From: Synergistaceae bacterium
GTDB lineage: Bacteria > Synergistota > Synergistia > Synergistales > Aminobacteriaceae
Assembly (NCBI GenBank): GCA_031267575.1
Contig: JAIRYN010000067.1
Location: 1-40,559 of the forward strand
Direction: 5' to 3'
Length of the DNA stretch: 40,559 nucleotides
In this document: piece after piece, positions 35,030-40,559 of the stretch
Numbering within the stretch: the stretch's first letter is position 1
How the letters are laid out: every line of letters begins with the position of its first letter
The notes under the pieces: model-generated
The model's input: the letters and a program-made list of their open reading frames with translations, nothing else
What the model was told of the DNA's origin: nothing
Databases searched by the model: none
Made by a program: the position numbers and the translations under genes

Positions 35030-35833
35030 TTAAAAAGGCGTCAAAATTCTGCTGTTCCGGGGTTGAACCGGGCGCGCATTCCTGCCGATCAGATCCGTAA
35101 ACCACTGTATCTGTCCTGCACCCGCCGTTCCGTGCTCGCTCAGGATAACCCAAGAGACTCCCTCGGTTGTTGGTGGAGTAGTCAGAGAACCGTTGTACCG
35201 GATGCCGCTCAAATTCCGTGGCAACAAGTTCGTCAGGGGAAATGTTTTTTCGATCTGCTCCGTCTTACCACGATCCCTCGGCGCCGCACTCCAAGCTAAC
35301 GCAATCGCTTCGTTTTCGGGTCCCTCATCGATAAAAAGCCCCACGACGGCAAGACGTCCTTTGTCGTCGCCATGTACGAAGTGAATTTCCATTGGCGCCT
35401 GCGTCCCGTTCAGTGTGTGCTCCGATGGCGTGTGAAAGTGCAGTTGCTGAAGACGATACCGGACACCTCCCAGGACGATGTAATTTTCCGCTCCGTCTTT
35501 GGGAACTACCTGTAAGGTGTGTCCGTTATTCAGGATGGAAAAATCGCCATCTTTGTAAAAAAATTCAACCCCATTCCGTTCACTTTCTGTAGGGATATCA
35601 ATAGGCGACTGGGCATCGCCCACCGCCTCTTTAAAGGCAGGCGAAAGATTCTCCCAGTTTTCGGGTCCTTCCGCTCCTGAATAGGACCAGTGGACTTCTG
35701 ACGCGAGAGAAGAGGAAACAAATACACTTAAGAAAAACACACAACATATCGCGGATATAAAAACCTTCCATCTGCTCTTAAAGTTCTTGTTCTTGAAGTT
35801 CCGCCGCTCATTGACCTTGAAAATTTTCATCAT
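35030..35833 (-). CDS. Alpha-type carbonic anhydrase, exported
   Basis: 267 aa. Interconverts CO2 and bicarbonate in the periplasm. A signal peptide with an unusually long basic n-region (hydrophobic core VFISAICCVFFLSVFVSSSLA, ending near residue 45) is followed by the alpha-CA domain: WSYSGAEGPENW, QSPIDI and the zinc ligands His132, His134 (QLHFHTPSEH) and His151 (EIHFVH). GSLTTPPTTEGVSWVI closes the active site. All ligands are intact and the length is normal. The ATG at 35833 has GGAGTG upstream. The n-region contains an imperfect NFKNK/NFK duplication. It follows the DUF3343 gene by 31 nt and is probably co-transcribed with it. Confidence 0.94.
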   Translation of the reverse strand: MMKIFKVNERRNFKNKNFKSRWKVFISAICCVFFLSVFVSSSLASEVHWSYSGAEGPENWENLSPAFKEAVGDAQSPIDIPTESERNGVEFFYKDGDFSILNNGHTLQVVPKDGAENYIVLGGVRYRLQQLHFHTPSEHTLNGTQAPMEIHFVHGDDKGRLAVVGLFIDEGPENEAIALAWSAAPRDRGKTEQIEKTFPLTNLLPRNLSGIRYNGSLTTPPTTEGVSWVILSEHGTAGAGQIQWFTDLIGRNARPVQPRNSRILTPF

Positions 35834-35864
35834 TTTCTTTCACTCCTATCCGTAATAGTCAGAG

Positions 35865-36089
35865 TCACTTCCGTTCTAATTCATGGAAACCAACAAGTTC
35901 GATCTTGTTTTGTCGCACGATAACCTCCACCTCCTCTCTCTTTTCGCAGGGAAACTCGCAGGCCAAGCCACAACTGGACGAAAGTTTGCGAGGTACAGGG
36001 GCAATCCGCGCTTCGACACCCGCGCTCCGACACGCCCGCTCGAACAAAAGAGCCATGCTCGTCGTCTTGAACGTCGCCAGACAGATCAA
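35865..36089 (-). CDS. DUF3343 small protein
   Basis: 74 aa from a TTG at 36089, with a GGGAGAGGG ribosome site. It matches the DUF3343 pattern: an N-terminal strand with a threonine pair (LATFKTTSMALLFERAC), a central RIAPVPRKLSSSCGLACEF and a C-terminal helix-strand. The invariant cysteine of SSCGLA is present. Related proteins are often next to selenium or sulfur metabolism genes and are proposed carriers, but the function is unproven. Here the partner is a carbonic anhydrase. Confidence 0.78.
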   Translation of the reverse strand: MICLATFKTTSMALLFERACRSAGVEARIAPVPRKLSSSCGLACEFPCEKREEVEVIVRQNKIELVGFHELERK

Positions 36090-36122
36090 AAATCCCTCTC
36101 CCTTTCGAGTTCTTTTCCCGCT

Positions 36123-36128
36123 ATTATA
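36123..36128 (-). promoter_or_regulatory. -10 box for the DUF3343-carbonic anhydrase pair
   Basis: TATAAT on the minus strand, 34 nt before the TTG start. No good -35 box is seen at 16-18 nt. It lies in the short divergent gap (36090-36223). Confidence 0.4.
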
Positions 36129-36187
36129 ACAGTGTTTTCGCAGAACGCCGTTTCGTTTTCCGGCGTGCGTCGTTCCTGATAACGTAC

Positions 36188-36193
36188 TATAAT
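36188..36193 (+). promoter_or_regulatory. -10 box for the TerB-domain gene
   Basis: TATAAT on the plus strand, 31 nt before the TTG start, without a convincing -35 box. The two divergent -10 boxes are about 60 bp apart. Confidence 0.4.
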
Positions 36194-36223
36194 GACAATA
36201 CTTTTCTAACTGGAGGCCGAGCC

Positions 36224-38353
36224 TTGTTTTACTTAGTGATCGGAATTGTGCTTGTCGTCGTCAGCGCCATAATCACCCAGCGTTCGAGGTATCGGACGGA
36301 GCAGGAGGAGAACCAAGACAGCGGGGTGGAAATCCAAGGATCTGAAAGCCTAGATTCAAAGGCACAGAGTGTCGAAGCCGGGAATACCCCTTCAAACGAC
36401 AAAGACGTGGCAGAACCCTCACGCCCCGCGGAAACAGATGTCGTGCCCAAGGCCGATTCGAGCCCCACGAAAGTGGCGTCTGGGGAGTCCTCTCCAGAAG
36501 CGGTAACCTCCGAAGCGGCTTCGTATGGGGTAGAAGAGGAGATCGTGCCGTTGAAACCCCTTTTGGCAGCCACTCCTATCAGTTCTCCCAACGCGTTGAC
36601 CAGCGCCACTTATTCTGCCGTCGCGCCTCCGACCGTCGGCGATTCTCCCTACGCTTACGGCAACACGGAGGAAACGAAGACAAAACCCGAAGCGACGTTG
36701 CTTCGCTGGAGCGGCAAGACGGGTTCTATTCAGATCGGGGAGCTGATCATCCGGGGGCCGGTGACCTACTGGTCCGATGGACCCAGCAACACACCGGAAC
36801 CGTCTTGTATCGACGTCACGCTTCCCGTGGAGTACCCCGATGAAGAACACGCGCTCCCCAACGAAGGCGCGGGGTCCTATCAGGAAATGACGCCGTTGCA
36901 GAGGGGCGGGTACCTTCTCTGGTTGGCCGGTGGGCGCATTCAGCCTCCTCCTCATGTTTCTTACCCGATTCTCTGGCTTTTCGGGTTGGAGCGCCGCGTC
37001 CTGTCCGACCGTCTGGATATCAGCATCTGCATTGGGGAGGCCTTTCGCCTGATTCCATTGATCCGGTGGGAATCGCTGCGACAAACCTTGATCAAATTCA
37101 TCACTTGGATGGCAGCCAAAGTCTGGTTACCCGAAGAGCAGCTCGTGGCCTTCAGCCGTTCTCTTCCCACCGTGCCCGCGGAAATTTTGGACATGTTACT
37201 GAGGCCCTACGCCGACGCAAAACTACCGCTCCCCTCCGCGGTAGCCTTCACAATCATGCGCGCGTCTCCTTTGGCCGATGGGGAGGACCTGAAGCGGTCG
37301 CTACCCCACTCCGAAGATCTGGTTGCGCAGTTTGCGATCAAGTACAAGTCCAAGTGCCAGGGCGGGCTTATCCTTTCCAAGCCCAAAAGCTCCCTTTTCG
37401 TGGCCTACGTCCCCACCAATCCAACGCTCTCCGGGGACAAAAACGCCTCCGGAGGAGTTCTGGAGCTTCCAGATTTCTTTAAAGACCTTTCAGACTTCGT
37501 GCCCCTCGTCGCCGCCTGGAGGAATTTTCTGAAAGACATGCCCGGCGCTCCGGATGAGCCTCTCGACGCGGCCAAAGAGCTGGAAGATCGGCCTGACTGG
37601 GAATCCTTCATTCGTCGATTGCGAGGTCTGTCCGAGACGGCGGTGCCCAGCGAAGAAGAGACGGCACACCCGCCCCTCGTTACCAATCTGAGGGCCGTGG
37701 CGGACCTGATGCGCATCGAGAATTCGGAGGAGGGAGACGATCCTAAAAAGCGAAAGCCTGGCGCGGCGAACCGTAAGATAATCTCTGAAGCCGCCCGGGT
37801 CGAGGGTCTTCTCGTTTTACCAGACCTTGGGATCGCGGGCAAGGAATATCACTGGGACGACATCCTAGTGCTGGCGCCATTTCCGTTGGGAGCCCGACCC
37901 TCCCTGGACTACAACGCCGCCGCGCTTTTGCTGGAGTACGCCTGCGCTCTGTTGGAGATTTCCAGCCTGGACGCGCTTGAGGACTTTAACAAGATGAGGA
38001 AACGCTTGGAGGACTATTTCTCCCTGTCTTCCGACGAGCAGGCACGCTTGGAAGAACTCGCTAACGTTTTCCTGGCCGCGTCCGCAAAGGCGGAGCCGGG
38101 TAACCTGGGGGAATGTCTCCAGTTTTGGCTGCAACAGGAGGAGAGGGCCACGATACGGGATTTTCTCGTTTTGTTCCTAATGTCGGAGTGGAAGGAGGAG
38201 CGAAAAGAAGAACAAAAAAAAGAACTGGTCCGTGGAATCTGCGGTTCCCTCGACGTCCAAGAAGGCCCGCCCCCCGCCCCTCGCTCGGCGGAAGAACGGC
38301 TGGAACTCGGTCTGCAAATCGGCAAGATCTTGTCGCCCTTATTTAAAGATTGA
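36224..38353 (+). CDS. Membrane-anchored TerB_N / TerB_C domain protein
   Basis: 709 aa from a TTG at 36224, with GGAGG 9 nt upstream. One N-terminal membrane helix (LVIGIVLVVVSAIIT) is followed by a ~110-residue disordered, E/P/S-rich linker, then the TerB N-terminal domain (about 155-340). That domain carries the family signature GGYLLWLAGGRIQPPPHVSY near 227. A central charged region leads to a TerB C-terminal-type helical domain (about 560-705). No TerB core domain is obvious between them. TerB-associated domains occur in tellurite-resistance and proposed phage/stress-response modules. No other ter genes are in the window, so a stress or defence role remains open. Confidence 0.82.
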   Translation: MFYLVIGIVLVVVSAIITQRSRYRTEQEENQDSGVEIQGSESLDSKAQSVEAGNTPSNDKDVAEPSRPAETDVVPKADSSPTKVASGESSPEAVTSEAASYGVEEEIVPLKPLLAATPISSPNALTSATYSAVAPPTVGDSPYAYGNTEETKTKPEATLLRWSGKTGSIQIGELIIRGPVTYWSDGPSNTPEPSCIDVTLPVEYPDEEHALPNEGAGSYQEMTPLQRGGYLLWLAGGRIQPPPHVSYPILWLFGLERRVLSDRLDISICIGEAFRLIPLIRWESLRQTLIKFITWMAAKVWLPEEQLVAFSRSLPTVPAEILDMLLRPYADAKLPLPSAVAFTIMRASPLADGEDLKRSLPHSEDLVAQFAIKYKSKCQGGLILSKPKSSLFVAYVPTNPTLSGDKNASGGVLELPDFFKDLSDFVPLVAAWRNFLKDMPGAPDEPLDAAKELEDRPDWESFIRRLRGLSETAVPSEEETAHPPLVTNLRAVADLMRIENSEEGDDPKKRKPGAANRKIISEAARVEGLLVLPDLGIAGKEYHWDDILVLAPFPLGARPSLDYNAAALLLEYACALLEISSLDALEDFNKMRKRLEDYFSLSSDEQARLEELANVFLAASAKAEPGNLGECLQFWLQQEERATIRDFLVLFLMSEWKEERKEEQKKELVRGICGSLDVQEGPPPAPRSAEERLELGLQIGKILSPLFKD

Positions 38354-38387
38354 CGTGATGTGGCGCGAGGAAAAGACGTAAGAGATC

Positions 38388-38409
38388 AGGTATTCGGGAG
38401 GTATTCGGG
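38388..38409. repeat. 11-bp tandem duplication
   Basis: AGGTATTCGGG twice, between the TerB-domain gene and the tRNA-Thr promoter. Confidence 0.85.
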
Positions 38410-38436
38410 CGTTTTTATTGTTTCGCGAATACGGAG

Positions 38437-38465
38437 TTGGCAAAAAGAAAATCGTTTGATATAAT
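38437..38465 (+). promoter_or_regulatory. Promoter of tRNA-Thr
   Basis: TTGGCA, a 17-nt spacer and a perfect TATAAT, ending 34 nt before the mature tRNA 5' end. Confidence 0.78.
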
Positions 38466-38499
38466 AACTTGCTAGGTATAGAGTTCTTTTTCAGAAAAA

Positions 38500-38574
38500 G
38501 CCGGCGTGGCTCAGGGGTAGAGCAGCGCACTCGTAATGCGCAGGTCAACAGTTCAAATCTGTTCGCCGGCTCCA
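38500..38574 (+). tRNA. tRNA-Thr (anticodon CGT)
   Basis: Cloverleaf with acceptor GCCGGCG/CGCCGGC, D arm GCTC..GAGC, anticodon stem GCGCA/TGCGC with loop CTCGTAA, and T arm AACAG TTCAAAT CTGTT. The anticodon is CGT (reads ACG). CCA is encoded. Phage-like remnants begin 287 nt downstream, so this tRNA may have served as an integration site. Confidence 0.96.
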
Positions 38575-38587
38575 GTAAATACAAGGA

Positions 38588-38672
38588 TTTACGATAAAGC
38601 GATGAGAAAGCCAATGGCTTCAGCTATTGGATGAGAATTGTAACGCCGCCTTTGGCGGCGTTTGTTTTGTAT
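38588..38672 (+). repeat. Dispersed ~90-bp repeat, copy 1 (plus)
   Basis: Starts 14 nt after the tRNA with TTTACGATAAAGCGATGAGA and contains an 8-bp hairpin CCAATGGC-TTCA-GCTATTGG. It ends in a terminator hairpin. The other copy lies in inverted orientation at 34850-34937. Confidence 0.78.
38642..38670 (+). terminator. Terminator of tRNA-Thr transcript
   Basis: A 9-bp perfect stem AACGCCGCC/GGCGGCGTT with a TTT loop is followed by TGTTTTG. It forms the 3' part of the dispersed repeat. Confidence 0.82.
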
Positions 38673-38860
38673 TTGGTTTCTTGCCATATGTCTACTTTCA
38701 TGTTAAATTCCTTTTATGGCTTTATGGCTTATCAACGATGGATTTATTCGAACACATCTATGTTCAATATTGGCTATCATCTTAATCTGGTGTCCAAAAT
38801 ATCGGCGCAAGGTGCTTGTTGGTGATGTAGAAATCCGACGACCCCGACACTACGCCGGAT

Positions 38861-39289
38861 GTGTCGGAAACGATCCAGGAGGCCCAGCTTGTCCCCGGTC
38901 CTGTTCGGTACGACATTGGCCCGGTGGAGCTGGACCCCGATGAGACACCACTGGTCCTGGCGAAACGGGCGAAGCTAGCCGCAATCGCCACCACTCGATG
39001 GAAGGCGGAGGTCGGGGGGGTGAAAGTCGGCGAAATGAAGATCGATACCTCGCGGGAAAGCCGGTCGCCCATTACCGGCGCAGCACTGGCAACGGTGTTA
39101 GATGAAACATATATCTGCCAATGGAAGACGGCGCAAGGGTTCATCACTCTCAACGCAGAAACGATTCTGGCGGCAGCCACGGGGGTACGTCAGCATGTAC
39201 AGGCATGTTTCGATCATGAGGCGGAGTTGACGGCAGTCGTTGCCGCCGCAGAGATGATCGAGGCTGTCGAATCGGTCTCCTGGGAATGA
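38861..39289 (+). CDS. Phage DUF4376-domain protein (5' end possibly lost)
   Basis: 142 aa from a GTG at 38861. The DUF4376 pattern, common in tail-associated phage proteins, is clear: RWKAEVGGVKVGEMKIDTSR, ITGAALATV, WKTAQGFITLNAETILAA and RQHVQACFDHEAEL. The GTG has no ribosome site. In frame, related-looking sequence (KSDDPDTTPD) extends upstream to a stop at 38828, so the original start was probably further up and has been cut off. DNA between the tRNA terminator and this gene (38673-38860) shows no other gene. The stop overlaps the next ATG. Confidence 0.72.
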   Translation: MSETIQEAQLVPGPVRYDIGPVELDPDETPLVLAKRAKLAAIATTRWKAEVGGVKVGEMKIDTSRESRSPITGAALATVLDETYICQWKTAQGFITLNAETILAAATGVRQHVQACFDHEAELTAVVAAAEMIEAVESVSWE

Positions 39290-39480
39290 ACTGGACGCCG
39301 AGGCAGCCTCGGAAGCTGGAGGCGGAAACGCGCGAGGCAGAACGGGCGGTAATCGCGGAGATAGAGGAACTCCATGGGCGGACGGCGAACGTTTGCCCAG
39401 AGTGTGGGAGTACGAACTATCATCATGTTGACGGGTGTATGGTGTGTCAGTCATGCGGATTTTCGCCTTGTGGGGTTTAG
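39286..39480 (+). CDS. Small zinc-ribbon protein
   Basis: 64 aa, starting on the ATGA overlap with the DUF4376 gene stop, so it is translationally coupled. An N-terminal charged helix is followed by a four-cysteine-pair zinc ribbon: CPECGSTNYHHVDGC and CQSCGFSPCG. The second half resembles the C-terminal ribbon of B12-dependent ribonucleotide reductases, though the protein is far too short to be one. It may bind nucleic acid or a partner protein in a phage context. Confidence 0.68.
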   Translation: MNWTPRQPRKLEAETREAERAVIAEIEELHGRTANVCPECGSTNYHHVDGCMVCQSCGFSPCGV

Positions 39481-39502
39481 TATAGATAGAAAAATTGAGA
39501 CA

Positions 39503-39529
39503 GCCGCTCCTTCGGGGGCGGCGTTTTAT
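39503..39529 (+). terminator. Intrinsic terminator after the zinc-ribbon gene
   Basis: Stem GCCGCTCC/GGGGCGGC with a TTCG tetraloop, followed by GTTTTATTT. It lies 22 nt after the stop codon. Confidence 0.85.
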
Positions 39530-39542
39530 TTGGGAGGTTGAA

Positions 39543-39801
39543 ATGGGAGACATCAGCAAGGACTTCAATGCTTCGGAATTCGCGTGTAAGAGCGGGTGCG
39601 GGTTGAAATATCCCGCACCCGCTCTGTTTCGGAATTCGGGAAACGGTGGACAGACCTATTCTCATCGTCTCTGGGTGGCGCTGTGCCCTGCACAATCATG
39701 CTGTTGGCAGCAAGCTCCTGGGGAAACAGGGATTCGGGCGTGGCCAGGTGGGCGACGCTACGGCCTCGGCTCACACACGGGGCGAGGCTTCGGATATTCG
39801 A
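39543..39801 (+). pseudogene. Phage M15 (D-Ala-D-Ala carboxypeptidase-like) endolysin, frameshifted and truncated
   Basis: The ATG at 39543 (GGGAGG upstream) begins MGDISKDFNASEFACKSGCG, typical of M15 phage peptidases. Around 39628-39640 the homology switches to the next frame: ETVDRPILIVSGWRCALHNH, then SAHTRGEASDIR, which carries the zinc ligands His and Asp of the SxHxxGxAxD motif. The C-terminal part with the final HxD is missing. The sequence passes directly into an unrelated protein in the third frame. It would have cut peptidoglycan cross-links, but as written it cannot be functional. Confidence 0.72.
39590..39624. repeat. 13-bp inverted repeat inside the M15 remnant
   Basis: GAGCGGGTGCGGG and its exact complement flank a 9-nt loop. 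An 11-bp direct repeat TTCGGAATTCG lies on either side (39572-39582 and 39629-39639). It sits immediately before the frameshift. Confidence 0.75.
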
Positions 39802-40559
39802 GGACGCTCGCGATTTGGAGGCTCATTTGACGCAAATGGGTGTAGATGCAGGAAGACCCAAGGAAGAAGCCCAAGTTACCGCGAAAATCGCCGTTGCGGC
39901 CGCTCGCCGCGCCAGTCAGGCGTCGGGGTTGCCTGTGGAAAATTTCGTTCAAATTGCCATGAGAAACATAGATCACGAGACGTGGAACAAGGAGCGACAG
40001 AACGCTCAGACGGAAACTCAAACAGAAGACCCCGCTTCTGATATTAGTTTAGAACAGGGCATTAACCCGGACGTTCCTCAAATTAGCGCAGGCGAGAAAG
40101 CGGAACAGCCTGTACAAAAAGCCGATGATGCGCGGAACAACGCAAAAATGATGAAGATGCTGGATGCTCAGTACCTGGCGGCGGTTAATGCCGGAGACAT
40201 GGAAACCGCGCAAAAAATCATTGACGACCAGGCTCGGAATAACGGGTATGTTCCCATAAGCGATATCCCAAAAGACGATTGGACGAACTTGTATTCGTAT
40301 CCGCATGAGTACGATGATTATGAATCCTTCTACACTATGAGACAAATCACGGACTCTCCCGGACGAATAATAACGATGTTTAGCGCGGTACCGAAGACCG
40401 TCAAAGAGGGCTCTTTCCGTAATGGCGATTGGATAACGCCCTCAAGGGACTATGCGCAGCGTGAGGGTAAGTCACTCCCCGGTGGGTATAAAATTATTCA
40501 ACAAAGAGTGAATTTAAAAGATATTTGGTGGAATGGTAAATCACTCGACAGGTTCAGAT
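39800..40559 (+). CDS. Phage polyvalent-type protein, 5' truncated and open at the window edge
   Basis: From about 39800 to the last base one frame is open for more than 250 codons with no stop. It begins EDARDLEAHLTQMGVDAGRP and KEEAQVTAKIAVAAARRASQ. Further on, LDAQYLAAVNAGDMETAQKI and IDDQARNNGY are typical of very large polyvalent phage and mobile-element proteins. The last part (FRNGDWITPSRDYAQREG to the edge) resembles an ADP-ribosyltransferase-like or related small domain of such proteins, but I cannot assign it. There is no start codon with a ribosome site. It is fused by a deletion to the M15 remnant and continues outside the window. Confidence 0.65.

Noticed and set aside
38631-38825. 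64-codon frame just after the tRNA terminator
   Set aside because: It begins inside the dispersed repeat and terminator, has no ribosome site, and has no recognisable features.

Overview
The window looks like a chromosomal segment of a diderm, flagellated, amino-acid-using anaerobe. I favour a member of the Synergistota. The reasons are a riboswitch-controlled glycine cleavage operon with split P-protein subunits, a very long flagellin, a TolC-type outer-membrane factor and moderately GC-rich coding DNA. The phylum is inference; no 16S gene is present.

Layout: the 3' part of a 5S rRNA with a long terminator (1-161). Then, on the minus strand, gcvT-gcvH-gcvPA-gcvPB-lplA (282-5801), preceded by a sigma70-type promoter and a single-aptamer glycine riboswitch (6088-6264). 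Next is an AT-richer minus-strand surface-glycan operon: methyltransferase, GtrB/ArnC-like GT2 and a multi-spanning GT-C-like protein behind a G9 tract (6426-10064). Plus-strand valS and a flavin reductase follow, then minus-strand flagellin (974 aa) and flaG. A frameshifted J-domain gene leads into nnrD and an aminotransferase, followed by a tRNA-Thr.

The centrepiece is one plus-strand operon from 20787 to 34576: a TolC-like protein, an AcrA/HlyD-like adaptor, an NHLM-type HlyD adaptor, an NHLM ABC transporter with an intact C39 peptidase, a second NHLM ABC transporter with an N-terminal extension, an HExxH protein, an unrecognised 462-aa protein, and a 1021-aa chimera (beta-propeller-like sensor, Cache-like domain and MFS transporter). 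It has its own promoter and terminator. No precursor peptide or RiPP-maturation enzyme is visible, so the cargo is unknown.

After it come an IS200/IS605 tnpB 3' remnant, an alpha-carbonic anhydrase + DUF3343 pair, a membrane-anchored TerB_N/TerB_C protein and a second tRNA-Thr. A dispersed ~90-bp repeat lies in inverted orientation on either side of this block. The window ends in prophage remnants: a DUF4376 protein, a small zinc ribbon, a frameshifted M15 peptidase, and an open-ended polyvalent-type protein running off the edge.

A genome-scale peculiarity runs through everything. More than twenty perfect or near-perfect short tandem duplications (6-24 bp units, 2-5 copies) sit in almost every intergenic gap, across stop codons and in frame inside genes (valS, gcvT, the MFS chimera, nnrD). 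One such expansion disrupts the J-domain gene.
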